This document shows, one piece after another, positions 7,363-16,897 of a stretch of 64,000 nt of DNA; within the stretch, counting starts at the first letter, position 1, and every line of letters begins with the position of its first letter. Position numbers and translations under genes: made by a program. Under the pieces are notes generated by a model, which was not told the DNA's origin, did no database searches, and saw nothing but the letters and a program-made list of their open reading frames with translations. This stretch comes from JAGVPT01 sp963717445 (GTDB lineage Bacteria; Bacteroidota; Ignavibacteria; UBA10030; UBA8401), in the NCBI GenBank assembly GCA_963717445.1, contig OY970334.1, positions 1,054,001-1,118,000 of the forward strand. The letters run 5' to 3'.

Positions 7363-9225
7363 TCACTTTTTTGTTGCGGGAATGACCGACTTGCCGAAAT
7401 ATTCAATCACAAAGTTAAAACGGGGAAAAATTTTAGGAAGACGCATGATGCTGAACACCATCACGCCGATGGCCATTCGGTCTACCCACGATGAAAGCGG
7501 CCAGCCAAAATGGATAGTAAACCGTTTATCCGGAAGTTCGTAGTCCAGCGTATACAATATCTCGACCATGCCGTCGTATAACGTTTGCCCGTGGTTAGCA
7601 AACCGGTAGTGATTCGGCGCAAGCTTATCGGGAATTCCCTCGCGCGGTGAATAGAAGCTCACAAAGACGGACGGTTCCAGTTTTTCATCGACGCTAGTTT
7701 CCTGCGGCCTGCGGAAATATACCTGGATGTGATCGGCTTCGCTCTCGGCGATGGAAAAAATCATATTCATCGGCACGTCGGTCTGTTTGATTTGTTTGAT
7801 CTCCGGCCCCCGTTTCTTCGCCACTCTGAGTCCGATGAACAGGAACGTCACCGTCACCGTCCCCCAAGTTAATGTCCCGTACGGTTTTTCGTACGCTAGG
7901 TAGAGAAAACAACTCAGCAGTATGATGAACAAAAAGAAGGTGCCCACCCGCGATGTATTATACGCGCGCACATCTTTTGTCCCCTGGAAATACCGGTAAA
8001 TCAGCAGGCTTCCCGTGTTAATCGTAAAGCTGGCGAGAAGTCCGACGGCGTACATTTCCGCAAGAGTTTTCTGGCTGCCGTTAGTGATAAAAACAATAAA
8101 CGTGAAAAACAATCCGCTGCAGAGATGAATGCGGTACAATGACTGCCGGCGGTTTGTTTTAATAATCCACGAAAAACCATACCGATGAGCAACCCGTTCC
8201 ATCAACTCACTCGAAGCAACGTACGCCGTGTTGACAGCCATCATCAGCAAAATGCTCGCAAGAATGCCGACAATATAACCAAACGGAATTCCACCGACCA
8301 TTTTTGCGAATTGCGCTATCAAGTCGGTTTCATGAGCAGAAACGTTGATGTTTGAAGCGAGGACGATCATCGAAAGAAGCGGTGTGAAAATGCCGATCGT
8401 CACGCCGAGGAAGATATACGCTTTCCTGATATCATGCCACGACTTGACAAGGCCCGCCGTTTGCACGACCGACTCGATTCCGGAGTACGCCAGGATACAA
8501 CTTGAAATGCTGACGATGATAATGAAATAAGTGCCAAACCAGCTCCCCTCGTCAAAGCGCTGCGCGGCGCTTGTAAATGTCTGTCCGATCCGTTCCACGC
8601 TGTGGGCGTCGGCATGAAGAACGCCGGCGGAGAGAAGATTGATCAGCACGATTGCTGCCACGACAAAAATACCGAAAGTAAATTTTGCGTTTTCCTTGAT
8701 GCCGATAATGTTCAGTCCGGCAACGAACCAGATAAGGCAGAGTTCAAGCGTGAATTTCCCCGCAGCCGACATCGGAAAAAAAGCCATGCCGTTTTCGACG
8801 GCGCTGACGGTCGAGATGCTGGCCGTGAGAACGTAATCGACGAGAATCGACGCGACGGCTACGAAAGAAACCGTAGGGCCCAGCACAAGGTACGAAAACG
8901 AATAAACACCGCCGCCTCTTATTCCGTGCAGCTCGAGGATCTCGGCGATCTCCACCATCCTTGTCGAGAGTATCCGCATGAGAATCAACGTCAACGCCAG
9001 GTAGACAATTGCATGGTATGCAATGACGCGGAATGCCTCGCTCGGAGCGTAGAAAATCGAGGTTAACTCGTCCATCAACGTAATGATTGCGATGGAGAGC
9101 CACGTCAGCCACCAGCGTCCGTTCGAGAAGTAGGCAAGGAGATTCTTTCTGGTGAAAAGGTAAGCGAACCCGGCAACCAGAGCAACGTTAACAACTGCCG
9201 AAATGAAAAACCGTTCAGTAAACAT
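7363..9225 (-). CDS. APC-superfamily amino acid permease
   Basis: 620 residues with about twelve hydrophobic helices in the first 470 or so, then a soluble region of about 150 residues that starts near the KKRGPEIKQIKQ stretch. Helix 1 is followed by unwound-helix glycines (GIRGGGVYSFSYLVLG, about 99-114) in the manner of APC transporters. ALTLILMRILSTRMVEI and IESVVQTAGL also fit the family. The substrate cannot be read from sequence. The cytoplasmic C-terminal domain recalls large APC permeases with a regulatory tail. It lies between queA and ispD with gaps of 29 and 6 nt, so it is probably in one transcript with them, although the functions are unrelated. Confidence 0.8.
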   Translation of the reverse strand: MFTERFFISAVVNVALVAGFAYLFTRKNLLAYFSNGRWWLTWLSIAIITLMDELTSIFYAPSEAFRVIAYHAIVYLALTLILMRILSTRMVEIAEILELHGIRGGGVYSFSYLVLGPTVSFVAVASILVDYVLTASISTVSAVENGMAFFPMSAAGKFTLELCLIWFVAGLNIIGIKENAKFTFGIFVVAAIVLINLLSAGVLHADAHSVERIGQTFTSAAQRFDEGSWFGTYFIIIVSISSCILAYSGIESVVQTAGLVKSWHDIRKAYIFLGVTIGIFTPLLSMIVLASNINVSAHETDLIAQFAKMVGGIPFGYIVGILASILLMMAVNTAYVASSELMERVAHRYGFSWIIKTNRRQSLYRIHLCSGLFFTFIVFITNGSQKTLAEMYAVGLLASFTINTGSLLIYRYFQGTKDVRAYNTSRVGTFFLFIILLSCFLYLAYEKPYGTLTWGTVTVTFLFIGLRVAKKRGPEIKQIKQTDVPMNMIFSIAESEADHIQVYFRRPQETSVDEKLEPSVFVSFYSPREGIPDKLAPNHYRFANHGQTLYDGMVEILYTLDYELPDKRFTIHFGWPLSSWVDRMAIGVMVFSIMRLPKIFPRFNFVIEYFGKSVIPATKK

Positions 9226-9254
9226 ACGACGATGGACGGTAGATTATGAATGAT

Positions 9255-10292
9255 TCAAAGAATCAACATCGCATCGCCGTAACTATAGAACCGATACCCC
9301 TTCTTGATCGCAAGCTTATAGGCTCGCATCACAAAGTCGTGGTCGGCAAACGCCGCAGTCAGCATCAGCAGCGTCGACTCCGGCATATGAAAGTTGGTGA
9401 TGAGCTTGTCGGCAATTTTGAAATCGTACGGAGGGAAAATAAATTTATCAGTCCACCCCCTGCTCGCTTTAAGGTGGCCGTCGGTCGTTACGCTCGACTC
9501 AAGCGCCCGGCATGTGCTTGTGCCGCACACGAACACGTTCCCCCTGTTATCAATGACCCGGTTGACAACGTTTGCTGCCTGGTCATTAACCTCGAAATAT
9601 TCCGAATCCATTTTATGTTTCGTCAAATCTTCAACCTCGACGGTCCGGAATGTTCCCAATCCAATATGAAGCAGAACGGAGACGATTTTCACCCCTTTCC
9701 GCTCTAACTTTTTAAGAAGCGGCTTCGTAAAATGCAGCCCGGCGGTCGGGGCAGCAACCGCGCCGATGGTTTTTGCATAGACTGTCTGGTAGGCATCCTT
9801 GTCTTTTTCAGTAGGGTCCCGTTTGATATAAGCAGGCAATGGTGTTTTGCCGATTTTTTCTATAAGCTTGAAAAAATCACCTTCGTAATTGAAGCGAACC
9901 GTCCGTCCTCGCGAAGTCGTATTGTCGATCACCTCACACGACAAATTGCCGTTGTCAAAATAAATCTTATTGCCGATGCGAACTTTTCGCGCGGGGTCGA
10001 CAATGACATCCCAGATATTGTCCGTTTCATTCAACTGCCGGAGAAGGAAAACTTCTATCTTGGCGTTTGTTTTTTCCTTGCGGCCGTACAGGCGCGCTTG
10101 AAAAACTTTCGTCTCGTTGACCACAAGACAGTCCCCTTTTTTGAAATAATCGACAATGTCCCGAAAATGTTCTTCGCTGATATTTTCATCGGCGCGGTTC
10201 AATACCATGAGCCTCGAACGGTCGCGGGGCGAAACAGGATGTTTCGCAATAAGGTTTCGCGGTAAAGGATATTTGAAGTCCGAAAGTTTCAT
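9255..10292 (-). CDS. queA: tRNA preQ1(34) S-adenosylmethionine ribosyltransferase-isomerase
   Basis: 345 residues, the usual length. QueA transfers and isomerises the ribosyl part of SAM to preQ1 at the wobble position of tRNA, giving epoxyqueuosine. Family features seen: MKLSDFKYPLP start with LIAKHPVSPRDRSRLMV; VVNETKVFQARL; the diagnostic AAPTAGLHFT near 183-192; HIGLGTFRTVEVEDL; and FIFPPYDFKIADKLITNFH with the terminal YRFYSYGDAMLI. It is the first gene of the queA-APC-ispD-def run, and the heptamer repeat region lies upstream. Confidence 0.97.
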   Translation of the reverse strand: MKLSDFKYPLPRNLIAKHPVSPRDRSRLMVLNRADENISEEHFRDIVDYFKKGDCLVVNETKVFQARLYGRKEKTNAKIEVFLLRQLNETDNIWDVIVDPARKVRIGNKIYFDNGNLSCEVIDNTTSRGRTVRFNYEGDFFKLIEKIGKTPLPAYIKRDPTEKDKDAYQTVYAKTIGAVAAPTAGLHFTKPLLKKLERKGVKIVSVLLHIGLGTFRTVEVEDLTKHKMDSEYFEVNDQAANVVNRVIDNRGNVFVCGTSTCRALESSVTTDGHLKASRGWTDKFIFPPYDFKIADKLITNFHMPESTLLMLTAAFADHDFVMRAYKLAIKKGYRFYSYGDAMLIL

Positions 10293-10367
10293 CGCGATGA
10301 TGTTTCTTTCTGGGGAAACAATCCCTTTAGTGGAACATGCGCTCTTACGGGAGCGAGTGAATTATGA

Positions 10368-10498
10368 TTCAGTGATCAGTATTCAGTAAACAGTAATCAG
10401 TATAAGAGGGGAAACGAGATCATTGTGCCCATACTGACTACTGCTTACTGTTTACTGCTTACTGTTTACTGCTTACGGTTACTGCTTACTGTTTACTT
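10368..10498. repeat. Paired inverted heptamer arrays between ppdK and queA
   Basis: Two arrays with a 7-nt period. 10368-10402 holds five units of the form xxCAGTA. 10430-10498 holds about ten units of the form xxTACTG, one of them 6 nt long. The motifs are reverse complements of each other, so the pair can fold into a long imperfect hairpin around a 27-nt centre. The right-hand array overlaps the last codons of ppdK: its TAA stop (10493-10495) lies inside a repeat unit. The region could act as the ppdK terminator, though no T-run follows. Confidence 0.85.
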
Positions 10499-13237
10499 TT
10501 TTTTCGCCGCTTTCTTTGCTGTTGAAACCGGCTTGTCTTTTAATGCAGCACGGGCAGCAGCGAGCCGGGCGATCGGCACGCGGAACGGAGAACAACTGAC
10601 GTAATTCTGATTGATTTCATGGCAGAATTCAACGCTCGACGGTTCGCCCCCGTGTTCACCGCATATCCCGACTTTTAGGTCGGAACGTACTGAACGGCCC
10701 TTCTCAATGGCAATTTTCATCAACGCGCCCACTCCGCCCCGGTCCAATACTTCAAACGGGTTTTTAGGATAGATTTCCATTTCGACGTATGGCCCCAGAA
10801 ACCGCGCTGCGTCATCGCGGCTCACTCCAAGGGTTGTTTGCGTTAAATCGTTCGTTCCGAAGCTGAAGAACTCTGCGACCGTCGCAATTTCATCTGCGGT
10901 GATTGCTCCCCGCGGAATCTCAATCATTGTCCCGACGAGATACTTGAACTTCACTCCTTTTTCCTTCATCACTTCATCCGCAACGCGGCGGACGATTTTC
11001 TCCTCGTGCTCGAGCTCCTTCACGTTGCCGACAAGCGGAATCATCACTTCGGGCTCGACTTTGATTCCTTTCGCCTGAATGTTCGCTGCGGCTTCAAAAA
11101 TTGCCCGCGACTGCATTTCAGTGATCTCGGGGAAAATAATTCCCAGCCGGCATCCACGGAAACCAAGCATCGGGTTAAACTCGTGCAAGCTTTCCACGCG
11201 ACGATGGACCTTCTCATAACTGATACCGATCTCGGCGGCAAGCTCGCGCTGAGCAGCCTCTTCGTGCGGAACGAATTCGTGCAGCGGCGGGTCAATGGTT
11301 CGGATCGTAACGGGCCGGCCGTTCATTGCCTCGAAAATTCCCTCGAAGTCTGTCCGTTGAAGCGGGAGAAGTTTCGCGAGTGCGGCTTTGCGCTCCTCGA
11401 CGGTATCCGCCAAAATCATTTCACGCATCGGCCCAATCTTACCTTCGCCGAAAAACATGTGTTCGGTTCTGCACAAACCGATTCCTTCAGCGCCGAAGGC
11501 AACGGCATTGAGCGCTTGATCGGGTTGATCCGCATTTGTCCGGATTTTGAGGCGGCGGTACTTATCCGCCCACGACATGATCTTTGCATATTGTTGGTAC
11601 ACCGGGGCCTCTTTGGGTGCCAGTGTTTTGCTGACCAGCACCTGAAGCACTTCGGACGGCTTCGTCGGTACTTTTCCTTCGATCACTTCGCCCGTCGTTC
11701 CATCCAACGAAATCCAATCGCCTTCCTTAATTTGCTTGCCTTTCACGTTCATCGTATGCGTCGAGTAGTCGATATCAAGCGACGCGCATCCTGCAACGCA
11801 AACTTTCCCCATCTGACGAGCAACGAGTGCAGCGTGCGATGTCATGCCCCCGCGTGCAGTAAGAATGCCTTCAGCAGCATCCATGCCCTTAATGTCTTCC
11901 GGTGAAGTCTCGATGCGCGTGAGAATGACGTGTTCCCCTCTTTTTTTCCATGCCTCGGCATCCGGGGCATTGAATACAATCCGGCCTGTTGCAGCCCCCG
12001 GGCCTGCATTCAAGCCCTTGGCAAGAAGCCGCCCGTTTTTCACAGCAGTGTCTTTCTCTTTCAAATCGAAAACGGGACGCAGTAGCTGGTTGAGCTGATC
12101 GGGTTCGATTCTCTTCAGCGCCTCTTTGTCGGAGATCAATTTTTCATCGACCATGTCAACGGCGATCTTAATTGCCGCAAAAGCCGTCCTTTTTCCAATG
12201 CGGCATTGAAGCATGTACAATTTGCCTTGTTGAATCGTGAACTCGATGTCGTTCATGTCGCGATAATGCTTCTCAAGAGTCTTGCGAATCTTATCGAGTT
12301 GTGTGTAAAGCTTCGGATTGTCCTTTGCGAGCTGAGAAATAGGAAGGGGTGTACGAATGCCGGCGACAACATCTTCGCCTTGAGCATTCATAAGGTACTC
12401 GCCGTAAAAAACATTCTCACCCGTTGCTGCATCGCGCGTGAATGCAACACCTGTCCCTGAATCGTCGCCCATATTGCCGAAGACCATCGACTGCACGTTG
12501 ACGGCCGTTCCCCACGCTTCGGGGATGTCGTACATTTTACGATAGGCAATCGCTCGGTCGTTGTTCCATGACCCGAACACTGCGCCGATTGCGCCCCACA
12601 ACTGTGCCATCGGCTCTTGCGGGAAATCGTTTCCGGTTTTTTCCTTGATTGCATTCTTGAAGAGCGACACGAGGTCTTTCAAATCGTCGGCGTTCAACTC
12701 CGTATCGAGATGGACTCCTTTCGATTTCTTTTTCTCCTCGATGATTGCTTCGAATGGATCGATCTCGTCCTTGTGAACTGGCTTCAAGCCGAGCACAACA
12801 TCGCCGTACATCTGGACAAATCGGCGGTATGAATCATAGACAAAGCGGGGGTTGTTCGTCTTCTTCACCAGACCCTCGGCCACGCTGTCGTTTAAGCCGA
12901 GGTTGAGGATCGTGTCCATCATTCCCGGCATCGACGAACGTGCGCCCGAACGGACCGAGACAAGAAGCGGATTCTTCAGGTCGCCGAATTTCGCCCCCAT
13001 TGTTTTCTCGATTTTCGTGATCAATTTTTTCACATCGGCCTGGAGCGATTTCGGATATGTCTTTTTGTTGGCGTAGTAGTAGGTGCACACTTCAGTTGAA
13101 ATTGTAAAACCCGCCGGCACTGGCAAACCGATATTCGTCATTTCCGCAAGGTTTGCGCCTTTGCCGCCGAGAAGATTTTTCATTTCTGATTTACCTTCGG
13201 CTTTTCCATTGCCGAAAAAATATACAAATTTAGCCAT
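10493..13237 (-). CDS. ppdK: Pyruvate, phosphate dikinase
   Basis: 914 residues, slightly longer than usual because of a Lys/Ala tail (last 10 residues STAKKAAKKK). It interconverts pyruvate, ATP and phosphate with phosphoenolpyruvate, AMP and PPi. Seen: N-terminal nucleotide-binding domain with LLGGKGANLAEM and VPAGFTIST; swivelling phosphohistidine domain with GGMTSHAALVARQMG (catalytic His in TSHAA); TIM-barrel domain with SFGTNDLTQTTLG, RDDAARF and the catalytic Cys in VGICGEHGGEP near the end. It is transcribed alone as far as can be seen; its stop lies in a heptamer repeat. Confidence 0.97.
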   Translation of the reverse strand: MAKFVYFFGNGKAEGKSEMKNLLGGKGANLAEMTNIGLPVPAGFTISTEVCTYYYANKKTYPKSLQADVKKLITKIEKTMGAKFGDLKNPLLVSVRSGARSSMPGMMDTILNLGLNDSVAEGLVKKTNNPRFVYDSYRRFVQMYGDVVLGLKPVHKDEIDPFEAIIEEKKKSKGVHLDTELNADDLKDLVSLFKNAIKEKTGNDFPQEPMAQLWGAIGAVFGSWNNDRAIAYRKMYDIPEAWGTAVNVQSMVFGNMGDDSGTGVAFTRDAATGENVFYGEYLMNAQGEDVVAGIRTPLPISQLAKDNPKLYTQLDKIRKTLEKHYRDMNDIEFTIQQGKLYMLQCRIGKRTAFAAIKIAVDMVDEKLISDKEALKRIEPDQLNQLLRPVFDLKEKDTAVKNGRLLAKGLNAGPGAATGRIVFNAPDAEAWKKRGEHVILTRIETSPEDIKGMDAAEGILTARGGMTSHAALVARQMGKVCVAGCASLDIDYSTHTMNVKGKQIKEGDWISLDGTTGEVIEGKVPTKPSEVLQVLVSKTLAPKEAPVYQQYAKIMSWADKYRRLKIRTNADQPDQALNAVAFGAEGIGLCRTEHMFFGEGKIGPMREMILADTVEERKAALAKLLPLQRTDFEGIFEAMNGRPVTIRTIDPPLHEFVPHEEAAQRELAAEIGISYEKVHRRVESLHEFNPMLGFRGCRLGIIFPEITEMQSRAIFEAAANIQAKGIKVEPEVMIPLVGNVKELEHEEKIVRRVADEVMKEKGVKFKYLVGTMIEIPRGAITADEIATVAEFFSFGTNDLTQTTLGVSRDDAARFLGPYVEMEIYPKNPFEVLDRGGVGALMKIAIEKGRSVRSDLKVGICGEHGGEPSSVEFCHEINQNYVSCSPFRVPIARLAAARAALKDKPVSTAKKAAKKK

Positions 13238-13307
13238 TGTTGTAATTTTTCCTTCTGATTTTGGTGTTTGTTGTTAGTCTGAGTAAGTGGTAGATGTACT
13301 CTGTTAA

Positions 13308-14012
13308 TTAATTGTGTTGTTCATGCTTTTTTATTTGATTTAAAAACGTTCGCCCGATTTTTTCCGTCAGCGGATTGGACGTATCTTTCATTCGTTCCGG
13401 GTGCCATTGTACCAGCAAAAGGAACGGCATCTCATTCTTCTCACTCCATTCCATTGCCTCAACGACACCATCATGAGAGCGGGCGGCAACAGCCAGCCCA
13501 CGACCTATACGATCGATCCCTTGATGGTGGAACGAATTCACTTCGCCCTGAACCCTTCCAACGATCGTGCCAAGCGTCGATTGCTCTTCAATGATAATTT
13601 GATGCCGATGCTCTTTGCCGGCATCTTCATCATGCCGCGAAAACCCGTTGGACTTCAAATCGAGATGAAGTGTGCCTCCACGATAAACATTCATCGACTG
13701 CATCCCGCGGCAAATTCCAAGCACCGGTAACGCGCGTGCCAGAGCCTTTTCAATAACCTTGAATTCAAAAGTATCGCGCCGTTCATCCACGCTTTCCGTT
13801 TGCGCTACGCCATCACTTCTACCGAACGCCTTCGGGTGAATATCACCTCCTCCTGTAAGCAGCAAACCATCGCATTCTTCAATTTCATTAGGTTGATTTT
13901 TTTCATATTCCAATTCGTGAAATTCAATCGTTGGATTGAACCGCAACAGCCAACCTTTGTAGGCGTTGAATGTTTCCTCTTTCAGCGTATTTCTAGTAAT
14001 GCCGATCTTCAT
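13308..14012 (-). CDS. Peptidase C26 family glutamine amidotransferase (PuuD-like)
   Basis: 234 residues from the ATG at 14012. I chose this start because it overlaps the lpxK stop as ATGA and opens MKIGITRNTL, which matches the family; a 15-residue upstream extension inside lpxK is possible but unlikely. Class I amidotransferase fold: LLLTGGGDIHP near 60, nucleophile Cys in VLGICRGMQ near 102, RHDEDAGKEHRH, FHHQGIDR, and the His-Glu pair in VQWHPERM near 215. PuuD relatives hydrolyse gamma-glutamyl-GABA and similar amides. The true substrate is not evident. Last gene of the long smc-lpx run. Confidence 0.85.
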   Translation of the reverse strand: MKIGITRNTLKEETFNAYKGWLLRFNPTIEFHELEYEKNQPNEIEECDGLLLTGGGDIHPKAFGRSDGVAQTESVDERRDTFEFKVIEKALARALPVLGICRGMQSMNVYRGGTLHLDLKSNGFSRHDEDAGKEHRHQIIIEEQSTLGTIVGRVQGEVNSFHHQGIDRIGRGLAVAARSHDGVVEAMEWSEKNEMPFLLLVQWHPERMKDTSNPLTEKIGRTFLNQIKKHEQHN

Positions 14013-15073
14013 CCGTTGTTTCTTTTGCCGAGCACGGAGGTAATAAGATTTTTCCATTCTTCCTCTTGATGGATGCTGACTTCCATTTCAAGATAGAAAA
14101 GCGGATAATTGTCGGAAAAATCAAATGAAGTCAACCGTGCCATATCTTTTTCTGTTGTAATGATATACTCCGCCTTCAATTTCTCTTGCTCGGCCAGAAT
14201 CTTTTGAATATCAGCACCGGAGTACGAATGATGGTCTTCAAACGACATCATTGACCTGACTTCAATGCCGATCCCCTCCAAACTTTCTTTAAAACTCTCC
14301 GGCTGTCCAATCCCGCAAAAAGCAACGGCATGCTTTCCTTTGACACTGTTGAGATCGACACTGAATCCCGTCTTCGCTCTGCGAAATGCCGAAACAGTAT
14401 AGGAGCTGGAAAAAATTTCCGCGTGCGAGTATCGCCGGATTAAGTCCTTCAACTTATCAATGTTTGAAACCGGTTTCACTTTCGTGAGAAGCACGGCGTT
14501 TGCCCGCTTCAACGAATGTAAGGTATCCCTCCTGTGGCCCGCCGGCAGCAACGCCATTGTAAATGGCGAACGATCCGCATCAATCAACACAATATCCACA
14601 TCACGATGAAGCGCGCGGTGTTGAAATCCGTCGTCGAGCACGATGGCCTGAGCATTTAATTTGCTGACGGCGTATCGGGCGCCTCGCACTCTCTGCTCAT
14701 CCACGACGACAATCGTCTTTCGCAGCTGCGTCGCCAACTGGAATGCTTCATCTCCCGCTTCCCGCGATGTGGCTTTCAACGAGGAGCCGTCCGAAATTTC
14801 CACCAGTCCTTGTGTCTCGCGTTTATATCCACGGCTGACGACTGCAGAGCGAATATTTTTGCCCTGCAGCAACCTTGCAATCAATTCTACAACCGGCGTT
14901 TTGCCGGTTCCACCCGTCGTGATATTGCCGACGGAGATCACTGGTACGCCGACACTCTCGGTGCGGAATATTTTCCAATCATACAATAAATTTCTAAGAA
15001 CAACCCCGCATCCATACAGCCACGAAAACGGTAACAATGCCGGAACTGGTTTCATCCTGCCGTGTATTTTCAA
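14009..15073 (-). CDS. lpxK: Tetraacyldisaccharide 4'-kinase
   Basis: 354 residues from a TTG at 15073; an ATG at 15055 (MKPVPALL) is also possible and would put SWLYG at the family's usual distance from the start. LpxK phosphorylates the 4' position of the lipid A disaccharide at the inner membrane. Seen: SWLYG; Walker A in NITTGGTGKTPVVE near 49-62; SRGYKRETQG near 87; DDGFQHRALHRDVDIVLID near 146-164; FCGIGQPESF; and FEDHHSYSGADI. It overlaps the C26 gene by 4 nt and follows the DUF374 and lpxB genes. Confidence 0.95.
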   Translation of the reverse strand: MKIHGRMKPVPALLPFSWLYGCGVVLRNLLYDWKIFRTESVGVPVISVGNITTGGTGKTPVVELIARLLQGKNIRSAVVSRGYKRETQGLVEISDGSSLKATSREAGDEAFQLATQLRKTIVVVDEQRVRGARYAVSKLNAQAIVLDDGFQHRALHRDVDIVLIDADRSPFTMALLPAGHRRDTLHSLKRANAVLLTKVKPVSNIDKLKDLIRRYSHAEIFSSSYTVSAFRRAKTGFSVDLNSVKGKHAVAFCGIGQPESFKESLEGIGIEVRSMMSFEDHHSYSGADIQKILAEQEKLKAEYIITTEKDMARLTSFDFSDNYPLFYLEMEVSIHQEEEWKNLITSVLGKRNNG

Positions 15074-15089
15074 AAGAGCATCAACTTGT

Positions 15090-15752
15090 TCAGTGATTCT
15101 GTAACGCTTCCGCTGCCTTTACGTTCAGATCCTCCAATTGAGCTTGCACGTCGCTCAAAAAAATGTCGAGCGATTCGTCCTGCAAATTCTCCGGGATCAT
15201 GATCGGATCGCTGTACCACACGCTCGCCTTCGAAAACGGCAGCGGGATCTCGAACCGGTCCCAGCTCTTCAACATTTTTTTCCGATCAACAGAGATGCCG
15301 ACAAGAAAGAGCGGAGCTCGGGTTTTCTGTGCGACACGAACAGCTCCCATTTTCATTTGATGGCGCGGGCCCCTCGGGCCGTCGGGAGTAATGCACAGCG
15401 AATTTCCACCGTTAATTGCATCGGCCATCAACTGCATCGCTTCCTTTCCGCCGGTATGACTCGAGCCTCGGATCATCGTGTAGCCCCATTGTGCAAGCGT
15501 GGTTGAGAGAATCTCACCATCCTCACTTTGGCTGACAAGCGCCGCAACCCGCCCTCCTTTTTGGGGACGGTGCAGAAACCATCCGACAAGCATCGAGCCA
15601 TGCCAGAAGGCAATGACGGACTGCTTATTGTTTTGACAGTGCTCTTCAAAGAACGATGAATGATATCTCTTCACCCGAATCGTTGTACACAACAGCCATG
15701 CCACTATCCATAACACCCTTTTCGCGAGCGAATTGAGAACACTCTTTACCAT
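15090..15752 (-). CDS. DUF374 lysophospholipid acyltransferase-like protein
   Basis: 220 residues. Motifs of the DUF374 group of the LPLAT superfamily are present: AFWHGSMLVGWFLH near 48-61 (the HX-type acyltransferase His), LVSQSEDGEI near 73-82, RGSSHTGGKEAM near 95, and CITPDGPRGPRHQMKMG near 117-133. One hydrophobic segment lies near the N-terminus. Relatives are thought to be acyl transferases for lipid A or phospholipids. Its place between lpxB and lpxK makes an acyl-transfer step in lipid A assembly, in place of LpxL/LpxM, a reasonable inference. It lies 12 nt after lpxB and 16 nt before lpxK. Confidence 0.85.
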   Translation of the reverse strand: MVKSVLNSLAKRVLWIVAWLLCTTIRVKRYHSSFFEEHCQNNKQSVIAFWHGSMLVGWFLHRPQKGGRVAALVSQSEDGEILSTTLAQWGYTMIRGSSHTGGKEAMQLMADAINGGNSLCITPDGPRGPRHQMKMGAVRVAQKTRAPLFLVGISVDRKKMLKSWDRFEIPLPFSKASVWYSDPIMIPENLQDESLDIFLSDVQAQLEDLNVKAAEALQNH

Positions 15753-15764
15753 TGATCGGAACCG

Positions 15765-16895
15765 TTACGCCGGGTTCATTGCAAGAATAACATCCGCAAC
15801 ATTCGCCGAAGCTATCTTTGTACCGAGCAAACCTTTGACGGCTGAAAGGCTTTTCTCCATCGCCGTCTGTTGCGCCTCATTGTTGATAAGCCCCGAGGCA
15901 AGCTCGACTATTTTCTGCACAGTGACATTATGCTGTATAAGTTCCGGTACAATAGTCTTTCCTGCAACGATATTGACAAGACCGATATTCTTGATCCGCA
16001 CCAATGACCGGGCAATGAGATATGTGAGCCATGATGTTCTGTACACGATGATCATCGGCGTTTCAAAACAAGCGGTCTCCAGTGTCGCGGTACCGGATGT
16101 TACAACGGCGAGGTCGGCATATTTCATCACCTCATGCGTTGCATTTTCAACAAAGTGAAGCCGATTGCTCTCGGGCAAATACATTCTAAATAATTCTTTA
16201 TGAAGGTTTGGCGCCACGGCAACGACAACTTCTAGATCTTCTTCAGCCTGAAGAACACCGGCAGCGCGTGCCATCACCGAAAATAAATTTTGGACTTCCT
16301 GCCGCCTGCTCCCCGGAATCAAGGCCAATATTTTTTTCCGAGGATCGACGCCGAAACGCTTGCAAAACTGGTCGCGTGTAAATTCGACATTCAACTCTTC
16401 GAGCAGTGGATGTCCAACGAACTTTACGTCGATTCCTTCGTTGCGGTAAATTTCTTCTTCAAACGGAAACACAACAAGCATTTTGTCGAGGAGACCCCGC
16501 ATTTTTTTTACTCGTCCCTTTTTCCATGCCCAGACCTGAGGGCTGATGTAATACACAACTTTCACTCCGTGCTTTTTTACTTTCCGGGCAAATCGTAAAT
16601 TGAAGCCGGGATAATCTATCAGCACCACAACATCCGGCTTTTTCAGCACCAGCAATTGCTCCAACGTACGTTCGACGGACCGGATGAGAGGGAGATGTTT
16701 CAGCACTTCAATGAATCCCATGAAGGACAGTTCACGCACATGATAGGTCAATGTCATTCCCTCTCGCTCCATTCTCTCTCCTCCTATGCCATAGATTTCG
16801 ATCGATGGCTGCCGTCGCTTCAACTCACGGACAACACCGGCGCCATGAACATCTCCAGAAACTTCACCCGCTATCATCATGACACGATGGACCAT
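15765..16895 (-). CDS. lpxB: Lipid-A-disaccharide synthase
   Basis: 376 residues from the ATG at 16895; a TTG two codons upstream (16901), overlapping the previous stop as TTGA, is an alternative. LpxB is a GT19 glycosyltransferase that condenses UDP-2,3-diacylglucosamine with lipid X. Seen: MIAGEVSGDVHGAG at the N-terminus (typical AGExSGDxxG), YGIGGERMEREGM, VVLIDYPGFNLRFA, YYISPQVWAWKKGRVKKM, FVGHPLLEEL, LIPGSRRQEV and VVTSGTATLETA. The neighbours lpxK and DUF374 continue the lipid A pathway. Confidence 0.97.
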   Translation of the reverse strand: MVHRVMMIAGEVSGDVHGAGVVRELKRRQPSIEIYGIGGERMEREGMTLTYHVRELSFMGFIEVLKHLPLIRSVERTLEQLLVLKKPDVVVLIDYPGFNLRFARKVKKHGVKVVYYISPQVWAWKKGRVKKMRGLLDKMLVVFPFEEEIYRNEGIDVKFVGHPLLEELNVEFTRDQFCKRFGVDPRKKILALIPGSRRQEVQNLFSVMARAAGVLQAEEDLEVVVAVAPNLHKELFRMYLPESNRLHFVENATHEVMKYADLAVVTSGTATLETACFETPMIIVYRTSWLTYLIARSLVRIKNIGLVNIVAGKTIVPELIQHNVTVQKIVELASGLINNEAQQTAMEKSLSAVKGLLGTKIASANVADVILAMNPA

Positions 16896-16897
16896 AA

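Noticed and set aside
10368..10498. Repeat cluster as a CRISPR array
   Set aside because: Units are 7 nt without spacers and there are no cas genes.
11006..11905. 299-residue plus-strand frame opposite ppdK
   Set aside because: Antisense to the conserved PEP-binding domain of ppdK, no family features, no ribosome site.
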